Positions 45,801-57,500 of a stretch of 64,000 bases of DNA are shown here, piece after piece. The position numbers and the translations under genes are program-made. The stretch is from Vermamoeba vermiformis. Its lineage: Eukaryota; Tubulinea; Echinamoebida. The DNA lies in the NCBI GenBank assembly GCA_045837725.1, contig JBEWZL010000210.1, forward strand, positions 55,037 to 119,036. Direction: 5' to 3'. Every line of letters starts with the position of its first letter. Within the stretch, counting starts at the first letter, position 1. The notes beneath the pieces are model-generated. The model was not told the DNA's origin, did no database searches, and saw only the letters and a program-made list of their open reading frames with translations.

Positions 45801-47711
45801 ACTAAGAAGTATCTTGACCAATACAGCTCGCAGTTGTTCATTAGCTGCAATGAATTGGCGCGTAATGTCGGTTATATGCCTAAAAAGCCGTCAGCCAATC
45901 AGGTCAACAAAATCATTCGGGATCTCGAAGGCAAAAAGTTTTGGAAAAACAATTTTGGCTTGAACGTAAGTACAACGGCGGTCTAACGTCAAGAATAGGA
46001 CTAACTTGAATATAGATCCTATACGTGTCCTGGGATCATTTCATCAACTGCTGGAAGACCGTCGCTTTTGATCAAACAAAAGATATGTTGCACGTGATTC
46101 CGTTCTTGCGATACACATTAGGTAATGTGAACTGTAAATAGACATTGCATTCGTCAATCGATTTTAACGTTGTAATTTTCCAGATGTGAGTTACACAAAC
46201 ACTGTGAGCCAGTTCGCATTCAACGACTTCTTGACGAAATTCGGCAAGTTCTCTGAATGCATGGAACGCGTTGAATCGATCTGTCAAGAGCAGTAAGTCA
46301 CATTAGCAAGCTTTAAAAGCACGTGCTAATCGTTTTTTCACAGCTGGTTCTTTGGCTACATGACGTCGCAAGAAGCGTCGTACTTGCTCTCGAAGGAAGG
46401 CGGAGGCACGTTCCTCGTCAGATACGGCGCTACAGCTGCATTCGCGTTGGCTTACGTTGACTTACACGGCACAAATACCGTGAAACATTCGACTATTGAG
46501 TTCAATCCTGCCACCGGTTACAGCGTGGAAGAAGCGCAAAATGATCGAGCATCGAAGAAGAAGCGATATTTTGCTTCATTACCCGAGCTCGTCAATCACT
46601 ACATGACCTTCTTGTTCCACAGACCGTGCTTCAAGAACTGGACTCGAAAACCGTACGTGCCTTAATATCACTTTATTTAGGTTACTAACCTCGCAACAGA
46701 TGGTTCTTTGGCGATGTCTCAACGAAGGACTGCACCGTGCTGTTGGCTGAGAAGAAGAGCGGCAGTTTCTTGATCCGCTTCAGTCAGACTAAGCGCGGTG
46801 TTCTCGTAATTTCGTACGTCATTCAAGGCAAGATGTTCCACACGCTCGTTGATTCATTCGACGGCGGTGTCATTTGCGATGGCACGCCGTACAAGTCCAT
46901 TGATGAGCTGCTGTACAAACACCGCAAGATCTTCATGCATCCGTTCTTCTCGCTCACTTTGCCTGACGTCAAGAAGCCCATCCCCGAGGCATTCACTCGT
47001 TATTCATTTACTATTCAGACCAACAAACCCGATCTTCTCAAGTCAGCAGGTAGGTCACCAACGTAAAAACTCAAAAAATTGTTGCACGATCTAGATCCAG
47101 CTCGTACAACTTGGCCCACTTTCAATAATAATACGATACAAACATGGTTTATTAAGTTTTGTAGAACGAATAATTTGCTAACGGCGTTGTTTTTAGATCC
47201 TGGACTTACGAGCCCGCGACGAGATCAGCGCATGGGTCCTTTGCCCCCGCCTAACGTGGGCAACTTGAATAATCTTGCTGAAGACGTAGACGAGTCAGGA
47301 TATTCACCTGCGGAGCCTACTCCGAACTCTGGAGGCGCCGCGCCTGCTCGTACGAACTCACCGCCGAGCAACATGTCTGCAAGTAGTGACAGTATAACCC
47401 GTCGAGCGCATACTAGCCCGAAGATAGAGCTTGGCCGTAGCAAAGAAAATCTTAGTCCGCCCGCTGAACGAAAAGAAAATAACACTGGAGAGGTCGTGTC
47501 AGATGAGGACTTGAAAACGTTGCAAGAAATGGGCTTTTCGGAGATTAATATCCGAAAGGCGATGAAGGCTGCCAAGGGCAATGCAATCGAAGCTGCGCAG
47601 TTGCTTATGGAAGAAGCTAAAGCCAAGTTACAAGGCTTGTTGCTAAGAAAATCGACGGCCGGATCTTTGAGTAGCAGCTCGAGTAGTCTCAACAATAACG
47701 CAACTAATTAG
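42849..47711 (+). CDS. Small-GTPase / Cbl-TKB / SH2 / UBA fusion protein
   Basis: Eleven exons (42849-42964, 43369-43460, 44204-44316, 44497-45110, 45428-45658, 45713-45965, 46016-46121, 46184-46292, 46344-46652, 46700-47049, 47197-47711) give 935 aa. Residues 1-200 form a Ras-like GTPase: P-loop GDSKVGKTSL, WDYPG, and G5 ECSAK. The switch-II Gln is absent, and the G4 NKxD reads LKGD. Acidic linker 200-315. Residues 316-645 match the Cbl tyrosine-kinase-binding module: four-helix bundle, EF-hand-like KKFWKNNFGLN...VSWDHFINCWKTV, then SH2 with HWFFGYM and FLVRYG. A second SH2 (WFFGDV, SFLIRFSQ) lies at 649-765. A UBA (LKTLQEMGF) lies near 868-905. No RING finger is present. It is likely a phosphotyrosine- and ubiquitin-reading signalling adaptor. 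The intron at 43461-44203 is the longest (743 nt). Confidence 0.88.
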
Positions 47712-47915
47712 TGTTGAATGATCTATCACTAGATTTGTCAGAATAGTATGTATTTCGTGTAATATAAAAGTATTTTCAAGCCACTGCACCGCGAACATTT
47801 TCGGACAAAATCTTTCCCTAGGGAAAACCTCCAAACAACGCTTTCACGCGAAAAAAGATATTCTTTTATATGTATTATACTGTATCAATGTCTATATGAT
47901 TAATTATATGTAAAT

Positions 47916-50900
47916 ATGTCGCAAGCCAGCCAAATTAAGAACGCTGGATTCCGTTTCGAGAAGATCGACGAGAAATCATTCAATCACTTTCGCGGTGTAA
48001 AAGCCCTCGTGCAAATATTTTCAGGTAATTTAATATGCCATAAACACACGCTGGTAATTCAATTGAACGCATCTAGATCCGAAAATTCTATTTAATTTTC
48101 AAAAATTTGTTACCAGCCTGGTATGAATGTAATAATGTCAGAACATCCATCGATAAATATCAAGTATTTTTTAGGACGCAATTTTAATACTTTTATTAAC
48201 AGATGAGACGAGAAACTGCGAAGTCAACCAAGTAATTTCAATTCCGGGCCACATTGCTGTGTTATTCAAAAATAGCACTTCATTTGTCGTATTTGATTCA
48301 GTGCCGTACAAACAGTTAATATCAGAGCCTCAACAATTATTATTATACCGAGATATTTCGGGTCAAGAAAACGACACAGAAAAATACTTAGATCCCGACG
48401 TGTTAATATCAAGACACCAGTCCAAAATAATCATTTTGCAGTTCATTCGAAGTAAGCAATAATAATTAAATAATTATAATGCCGAATTTGAATTAACGAA
48501 ATTTACCAGGTACGGTTAATTCGCAGCAACTTGTAGCAGTCGAAGAGTCGGGAAAAGTGACTGTGTGGCAATGGAACGATGAAGAATGGATGTGGAGGAA
48601 TATGGGAGCGATCAACTTACCTTCTGAAAGCACTTTACGTAAGATTTTCCACCGTTTGAAATTTTGATTTTTAGTTTAGATCCGCTCCTAAAATATTTTA
48701 TCAAATTATTATGAGTATTAATACGCTAGATATTTAGAGCCTACAGTAATCTCTCAAGCACAAGTAGTCCGCGGACTTAAGAATAATTTTCTGTATTGGA
48801 CCAACGTTGAAAAGTCACCTTTTGCCGATACACCCGATCAAACCAGTGTTTTCATGTCAAAATTGATCGTTAATGAATCTCCCGCGCAAATAACCAATGC
48901 AACAAGTTCACCTTCGAAGATCGAAAAAAACAACGTGTCTGTCGAAAATGCACAAATGATAGAGCTGTTAGATTCGATCGATCACGTGTTTCAAGGTCCT
49001 TATGGCTTGTGGGTGCTGTCAAAAACGTCAATTTTGTTCCACTCGACTATCCATGAAATTTCAATTTCGATGCCGAGACCGACAGACTTTGCTTTTATTA
49101 CGCAACACATGTCTTCACGAGAATTGATATTCATGAACAATAGGGGTGATATTTATTCGTGTTATCCTCATCACAACGAGGTACGTAACCGGATCCAATG
49201 TTTTTATAGCCGCGTGACACTGACTTTGCGACATTTAGCAAGCCTTAGTATTTCAGCAAATCAGCTCAATTAATCCATGGTTGTTCAGCGAGGCAAGCTT
49301 AAAATATTCGCAAAGTTATAGTTCGCTGACTTTCCTTATTAGGAAAATCCTGTCGTCGACATTGCTACACATGCGCACGTTATTTTAGTCGCAACCAAGC
49401 GCGACGCTTTCATCTATCATATCAAGAGGTAATAGTAATATAATACTATACTCCATATATGTTACTAATGTTCTTGCAGTGGTTTACTGGTAGCGAAAGC
49501 GGATCTGCCGCGTGATTATGTTACTCAGGTTGGCCAGTCTTTAAAGCCTTCTGAAAACGTCATTCAATTATGGCAAAGATCTCCTAGTGAAATGAATAGC
49601 AGCATGCAAGGTGAGTTAAATATTATTCATAGACTGTGAAAACTGATCTGGATCTGCAGATGAAAATTTAATCGGTTTGTGGGGCTATGGAATTTGGATA
49701 TTACATTCACCTAACATTCAAACGCAATTACATGCCATGAAAGTTCATTTGAGCAAATCTAACGAAGATTTGATCGATTTTCAAAAAGCAGCGATTGATC
49801 TGTGCCGAGACTGGGGCTTGGACCGACAAAAAGCAAAGTATTTATTGGACTTAATATTTGCATCGCATAAGATAGAGATGGATAATCAAACGATATTAGC
49901 GGCCTGCAAAGAGATGCACTCACAATTACAAAATCCATCGTTATTATTGGCTCTATTTGCATCGCCAAATCAATTTGAATTCTCGGAGAAATTCAATCGG
50001 AGATTTATCCATTCATATTTGGAAGGAGAATTAAAGCAATTTTTGGACGTTTTTGACCATGGCGGAGAAAATATGGCGAGAAAGAGTTTCTTCCAGTACA
50101 CGACTTTGAACGTCACGCTAGTGCCTATATTTAGAGCTTATTTGGAAGGAGGAAATCTCGAAAATAATATCAAAAAGAAAAAATTCAATTTGGAAGAGCA
50201 ATTGCAGTAAGTCAAACAAAATTGAATTTTTTTATCAATTTTATTTACGCTATTATTTTTTAGAGCTATTCAACCGACTCAATTGAATATTATTGATCCG
50301 TCGACTATTGAAGTATATTTTCAACAATGTCCGTTATTATTGACCGAAAAAATCGAGGCTTTGGTTGGGATTGACCGAAGGCTGCTTGAAGACTGCAAGC
50401 TAATTATAGAACACTTCAATAATAATAATAGCAACAACGACGGGCAGTACAACTTGAGCGGATTATTCGCCAAATACAATCAATTAGATAACAAGCTGAG
50501 GACCTACTTTTCGATGCCTTTATGCACCGTACCACAATTTGCATACTTGGCGCCACTTCCACAACAAGATTTTCCAGCGCTGTCTAACGCACAAACACAA
50601 CATCAACATGCTTATTTTGAAATACTATGCAAATTGTATTACTACCACAAACCTCAACTTTTGGTCCCGTTCGTGGATCTGATCTATAACGCGAGCGTCG
50701 ATCACTTGAGGTCACATCAGGCTGTACCTGCACATCCTATTCCCTACTCGAGAAGACGTGGCTCAATATCCGCAGCACAAGTTAAAGAAAGGTAAGGCAA
50801 TCTATAAAAAGTTACTGAAAGTGTCACTCGAACACGGATTTTTTAACGCCAAATTTTCTAGGTATTATTATTGGCGAGCTTGCGAAACATTGCCGCAAAT

Positions 50901-51488
50901 ATTAGCTGGTCAACAAGGCACATTATCAAAAGAAGATGTTGCGCGTATTGAAGCTCTGGTCGTCCTCGCTAGTCGAAGTGGAGATCCGGTCAGGTACTAA
51001 ATCTTAGCTTTAATAATACATGAACTAATTTGTTATTTTAAAGGAGTATGAGACTCATTTTGTCGCTTGGAGATGATTTTTGGCCCGCAGCAATAGATCT
51101 GATGAAGATCCATCAAAGTCAATCAATCGAGCACTTAGAACTGTTCCAGCTATTATTATCGCACTGTTTTAGCGACCTCGAACAGTATCGTAATCGACTT
51201 GCGACTATTTGGGAGTTCTTCCCAGAGAAATTTACCGCCTTGGATCTGATCGGAATTTTCAAAGCTGAAACGGAGAAGACGAAAGTCCGACAAATTAATC
51301 AAATAGCAGAGCAGTTAAATACAGATGAAGCAAGGACGTACAATAGTCTCGTTATCAATAATTTGAACTCGTACATGACCCAAGAGAAGAAAATGAAGAT
51401 GACACTACGGACTCAAACCGGACTTAACGTTGGTGATGTTAAAAATGAGCTGCTGAAAGCATTTGAACGCGAAAATTTACAAGAATAA
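47916..51488 (+). CDS. HPS6-like (BLOC-2 subunit) protein, tentative
   Basis: The gene opens at ATG 47916 (MSQASQIKNAGFRFEKIDE) and spans about a dozen exons, including 47916-48024, one starting at 48203, the large 48740s-49181 exon, 49660s-50209, 50265-50790 and 51044-51488. The N-terminal half looks like a beta-propeller made of short strands (IAVLFKNSTSFVVFD, LVAVEESGKVTVWQW, GLWVLSKTSILFHS). The C-terminal half is an alpha-solenoid, with FEILCKLYYYHKPQLLVPFV near its end. That plan, and the local resemblance of the last motif to HPS6, suggest a BLOC-2 subunit acting in traffic to lysosome-related organelles. A Vps18/Vps-type protein would share the plan, so the name is tentative. The stop is TAA at 51486-51488. 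Confidence 0.55.
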
Positions 51489-51522
51489 ATCAAAACAATT
51501 ATTACACGCGAAAAGCTAAAAA

Positions 51523-51537
51523 CCTAACCCTAACCCT
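51523..51537 (+). repeat. Interstitial telomere-like repeat
   Basis: The 15 nt CCTAACCCTAACCCT (two and a half units of TTAGGG on the other strand) lie in the 76-nt spacer between two convergent genes. It is too short to be a telomere. Confidence 0.6.
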
Positions 51538-51564
51538 CACTAAAGTGAAAAAGCAGCGGTGTCG

Positions 51565-54500
51565 TTATTTATGCTTTTTCTTCTGTACAATATTAATAGC
51601 AGCGGTCGTTGAAGATCCAATGATGCGCTGTGCAAAATCTTTCGGATCTGAAGGCAGATCTGGCACTGAATCCAGTTGAGCGTTTCCGACGAGCGCCATC
51701 TCTGATGAGTTTGATAAAAATATGTCAGGCACTTCTTCTTTGTATCCTGGGTTGTTTAAGTGCACAAAAAATAGAATGAGGTTTGCCGCTAATGATTCTT
51801 TGTCCGTCAAGATCTCCCAGTCATGTCCTAGAGTCAAATTAATTAACAGTTATTAAAATTAAAGTTAAATGCATATTTAATATTTCCTAACATATCAACA
51901 ACGTACCATCAGCTTTCAAGCACAAAAATGTTTCCTCTATTTCGTGATCCTGTTCGTAACTATAAAAGAACCGTTGTGTTAACCGAGCACGTTTGGTCCA
52001 ATGATACTTTGCGCCTTTCATATTAATTGATTTCTGAGAAAAATATTGAATTAGCGAATAATTGAAAATCCACAGATCCGACATCTAATAAAAAAGAACT
52101 TTGTTTTTTCGACTTACGGAGTCAATTTTTAATGTAGACCTGTCTTTCACTTTAATATCAATTGGTACTATACTTTCCTCTGGATCTTTCCACATGCCTC
52201 TGTCGTCGGCGATGGATCCGCCAAATTGTTCGTACTCGACTATACTTGCCGAAGTTGTATATTCAAGGCCCTTTTTGATAAAATAATATTTCATCATTGT
52301 TTTGTTGTTATTTTGTATGGCCGGTTCGATTCCATAATGAACTATATTTGTACTGTCTTTCAAATCGATGTTCTGCTCCATAATTTTTATCGCTGTTTTG
52401 AAGGTCGGATCTTCTTTTGAGTAAAATGCTAAGAGATAAAGTAACGCCCACTTGTGCTCTTCCTTATTAATCTATTTATAATCTGTTAGCCTTCTTGTCG
52501 TTCTGTTTATAGTAGAAGCAAACTTGTTCAATTATTAGGATTATATTAAATTTTAATGGAATTCTTTTCGTGATTTCCCTGATTAGGAAATTTTCGGTCG
52601 TACCGTTACTTTAGCGCCATTAGCGAGCAAGCCTGAGAAACATTGTTGATGTAATTTTGCTCTAGTAGTATTAAACCCTCCGAATGTATCAACGCTGCAA
52701 TATTCAAAGTTAATTTTGGCTCTATTCGATTTCCAGATAATATTCAGAAAAAAATCAAGTAAAAAAAAATTTCGTAATTATTTCGAAAACTTACATGTGT
52801 CTAGCAGTATCTTTGAGGCATATTTGAATCGCCGTCAAATCCTCGCTATTTTTAGCGTCGATTTTATCAATCATTGACGGCTGTTCTAGCAAAAATTTCA
52901 ATGTTTTTGGCTTTGGTTCCAAACACACTAAATGCAGGCACGTGTTTTGATCGTTGTCCAAGCACTGCAAATTTAGCGGTGAATTTGATCCGAGCTGCAA
53001 ATATTAGGACTTAATTAGTATAAAAAATTCGTGTATAATTGAAATCTGGGTAAGAAAAAAATTTCTGAGTTAGCGGATCCTTCAGAAATTTCGAGTTTAG
53101 AGTAATTATTTTTATCTTGCGGCTATATTATATATCGTATTTGTACTTGCCTTTGCGAGTAGTTTTGTTAAAGCCTCAACGCACTCAGTGTCAAATCCGG
53201 ACTTGAGACAGGCTTGAATAAAATTGATGTTTTGTTTGTCGTACTCAGCGGTGACTTGTTCCAGATATTCATTCGGAATTTCCTCGAAACCTGCGCTCTT
53301 AATAATAATAATAACAGATTAGCTTTTTACAACAAAAATTAGGTCAGATCCAATCAAAAAATTCACGATCTGATCCAACAACAAATTGCCACGGCAATTC
53401 AAGCTCGAATATATCAGTATTAATGACGTTAATATCAATAATATAATAAAAGGCGTCTTACGTTGACCACTTGAACGGCATTAAGAAACATCGCGGGCGC
53501 AGTGACGGTCAAAATATCCTCCGTATCGTACTGAATAGCATTGCAAATAATTTTTGCAATGTTTGCTGTCGTTTGGATCGAATGTAAAATCTCTTCTTTC
53601 CATCGGTCTCTATTTTTCAGCAAATACTGGTTACTGAGTGTAAGTCCAACGAACATCTTTTCGACTTGTTCGGCCGGATATCGCGCTATTTCTCCTAAAT
53701 TAAAATAAAATTAATAAAATTAGACTAATTTAAATTATAATTATCGATTATATTTACCGTAGTATAATGACTCTGTAAATGGCCCAATATTTTCAGCAAT
53801 CTCTTGCGAATTTAACACTGACGACGAAATCTCAGTCTGTCTTGTATTGCTGTCTTTCATATCAGAGGAGAATAAGCCATAAAAGTATTCGCTGTCTAAA
53901 AAAATATTAGTATTTTTGGATCGGATCCGAGATTTACTTACTATGCGCTAAAAATAGCCTATGACAATTGACGTAATCTTCAGAGTCTTTAATATTCAAT
54001 TTTATGTCGCTTAACTTATTCTCTGAATTTAGCTGCGGTAAGATCTCTTGCGGGATCTTAAGACCCTTTTCGTATCTTTTTACATTATATTTCTATAAAT
54101 TAAATAAACATCCATACGTAGAATATAATACTTATATATGTTACTTACGGTATAAATAGAATTAAAACTATCATAGTTTTCGCCGTCGAGCGGATCGTAT
54201 AAACTCTTCAAAAATAACTCTGTTTCCTTGTCTTTGCTTTGCAAATCTTCTATTATAATATATTTTCTAGTATTATTGTTATCTTCATAAGGACGATTTT
54301 TGATTGCTTCAAGCAACTCTGGGCTGTTCAGATAAATTACGAGCTGATGACAACGGAAAGATCTGGAATTCCCGTTCGATTTTGAATCGCTAAATATTTC
54401 TATATCACTTAATAACTCCGAATTGAACCACTTCAAGCCAAAATTTACATAAGAAAGCCTCCCTAAGAAAAATATTATTAATTTAAATTATCCGTTTAAT

Positions 54501-57500
54501 TATTGTTAACCGGGCTCAAATCCCCCCGTAAACCGTTTTATAAAACTGTTCAAATTAAATTTAAGTTTTGATTTTATGCAATTGTTTAATTTCCGAAGCG
54601 ATTTAGAACTTTTTAATTTATTTTGTTGAAAGAATTCGATAAATTAAAAATTTTAATAATAATTAAACATTTTAATTAATCAATACTGGCGGTGCGATGC
54701 ATTGCCCTCGCCCGTTAGCAATAGTAATATCACACGTATTTAGGGAAGTATATAATATTTATTTAACGTTGCAATACAAATATACAGTACGATCAGCGGG
54801 ACAGCTGTTGTGCACTTGTGAGTGTCAGTAGCGGTGGTAGGTTCACTTACCCAAGGCGCCGTGTATCGTGTGGTTTTGTGGCTTACTTCGTGATTAAACT
54901 TTGAAAAATGAACGGAAAAGATTCTGCGGTGACGTCAAGCTCCTTCCAAATATGGTCAAAATGGCCAAATTCATAGGAAATTCTTGTCCGAAAACTAGAA
55001 TGACCAATCGTTAGCGAGCTTTGATTCGTTGTCACCGCAAGTCATGTTTTTCATTGTCAAAGTCAGCACAAGCCACGTAGCCACACGACGCACTGCACTT
55101 GGGTAAGTTTATCGCTAATGACACACGAGCAAGCAGAGCAACCAGCCGCCTTGAACTGTCGTACTGTGCATTGTAATTGCAACGCTAAATAAAATTACGT
55201 TCACTAAATACTAGTGTCTTATTCACTGAAGCCACGTGCCGAACGTGACCGCGAGCACCGCTGGTATCAATTAATTAAAATGTTTAATTATTATTAACAT
55301 TTTAAATTTACAAATTCTTTCAATAAAATGTAGAAATCGAAGTTCTAAATCGCTTCGCAAATTAAACATTTGAATAAGAGTGAGTCTCCGATTTTGTCCC
55401 AAACCCCCAATTTTGTCCCAAACGATTTTGGACTAAAATTTAACAATAATTTATTTTAATACTTATTTAATGGAGTGATTTCAATACAAATAGATAAATA
55501 ATAAGTGAATACTTGAATTACAGTTGATTTAATCGTGCAATTCGCCTTCATCACTGGCCAGATCGGATCTTTCTTCGCTCAGATCAGATCCGCATTCAGC
55601 AGCATGCTCATCATGAATATCTCGTTTTTGACACTTCTTGCATACTTGATAGCTATTACATGAGGTGCAGACCCAAAATTTGTGCTTCTTGGTATAGATA
55701 CGACGGCAAGGTGAGCACGTCCTACTAATCACATCACTCTGTTTGTCAAGTTTGCGTCGCTTGACGAGCTCTTGTCGCTCTTCTTTCTCCTCTTCTCTCT
55801 TTCTCTTCTTGTCCTCTCTTTCTTTCTTCGCAAGTTCTTTAGCCTCCTTCTCTTTCAGTTCTTTTTCCTCCTTCTCACGGGCATAGATCACCAACTGCTG
55901 GCCAGTCACCAATTTATTCCGCTCATTGGCACGTACTCGCTTGATAGGAGTCTTGGTTTGATTAGGTATCAAGGCCTCCTTAAGTATCAGTGCCATAGCT
56001 TTAACTTCTTCATCTTCACTGGTGTGCAGTTGAGGTTTTGTGTCGAACATGTACATGTTCTGAAATTTCTTGCTGATAAGTGCACTATCGAATGGCCAAA
56101 TGCCTGTATGTCGAAATCCTGCCTTAATGACCTCTTTATCAAATATATTGGACTTCTCCTCCGTGATAATGTCTTCAATAACAGAGTGCAGGGTCTCTCC
56201 AGTGAGGAGCCGTCGCATTCTTTCAAGGTCTCTCTTGACACGCATCTTGCGTTTGAACGAGCCAAAAATCACGTCGTCAAGAGGTTGAAGCAAATGAGTT
56301 GTATGTGCTGGTAGGTACAGGGGCTGTATATCAGAATCTAATAGCAAGTTGATGCTGGTCAACTCCAGGTGGGTGGAGTGGCGGTCAAGAAGTAAAAGAG
56401 CTGGTTGTCCTTGCTTGAACGCTGAAAGTCGCTCCACGAGTCGCGCTATTATTTGCTTCCACAACTCATTTGTAATAAAGCCATTAGCTGTTGTGGCATA
56501 ATAAGTTGGTATAGTGCTGCGAGTATATCTCAGCTCTGTAGTGACGGGAATCGAATTCTTCTTTTCGTTGCCATTTTGTGACATGTCCTTGTAGATGAGC
56601 ACTATCATCCAAACACGACCAGATGCTGCAACAAATGGAAGTATAGTGCGTAGATGACTCTTGGGAGTACTCAATCTACCCTGCTTTTTCGAATTTGCAC
56701 TCGTTAGAATCTTCGAACTTTCTCCGTCAGTAAATTTACAGGGAGATTCGTCAGCGTTGATGATGAAGTCGTCCGTGTAACTTTTCTCTTCTAGTAGCCT
56801 CTTGTATTCTTTCACAAATGACTCAATAATATCAATAGTGACAGAATTGACACGTCCCATGTCGAGGTCTTTACCAAACGCGTGAGAGATGCGATCTGAA
56901 TTGCGGATCAGAAAATTGCTAAACCAGTGATCGCCTCGCCAGTCTTCAGGGAGCTCAAATATCTTACGTACAAAACTAATGAATACACTTCTCGACAGAG
57001 CTATTCCGCTTGCTGAAAAAGCTAAAATGATGCTGCATAGTCTTTTTTCTTGCTGATTGGTGAGCATCTGATTTCCATGTTTCTTCTCTTTATTCTTTTG
57101 AGCCCGCTGGTAGGCTTTGCGAAGTGTTTCGAATTTATTGGGACTATTCCGCGTCAAATCGCGAATAATTTCGCTAATTGTCTCGCCGTTTTCTGAAATC
57201 CGTTGATTGATCTCATGAATTTCGTTTTCATACTTCGCCATTACTGGTCAGAAAAATTATAAATAAAATCAATACTATTGAACAACAAGCTGTCGTGTTC
57301 GTGTGCGAAGCAACTTATTGAATGCCGTTGGTAAAATAATTTGCGAAATTACGCAAAAAAATCGGTTGGGACAAAATCAGGGGTTTGGGACAAAATCGGC
57401 GACTCACTCTAAAATTAAAACTTTAATTTAATTTGAACAGTTTTATAAAACAGTTTACGGGGGGATTTGAGCCCGGTTAACAATATCGAAATTACCCTTC

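Larger units (their letters stand above)
54502..57484. mobile_element. Foldback / long-TIR element, interrupted by a pogo-like insertion
   Basis: Its ends are inverted copies: 54502 onward (ATTGTTAACCGGGCTC...) and 57484 leftward carry the same sequence for about 190 bp of near-perfect match, once the 2.03-kb insertion at 55378-57409 is removed. Weaker inverted similarity runs on through most of the interior and closes at a short loop around 54945-55010. The element is thus a roughly 950-bp imperfect palindrome. It encodes no protein and is non-autonomous. It sits in the first intron of the BTB gene. Target-site duplication is unclear; AT-rich flanks on both sides allow TA or AT. Confidence 0.8.

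Noticed and set aside
51523-51537. A chromosome end
   Set aside because: Only two and a half repeat units, with genes continuing on both sides.
52606-52640. A definite gene end at the ankyrin exon stop
   Set aside because: An in-frame donor two codons before the stop, with continuing frames downstream, makes one longer gene at least as likely, so I did not split it.
55772-56314. 180-codon frame antisense to the transposase
   Set aside because: It mirrors the K/E-rich segment of the transposase and has no independent support.
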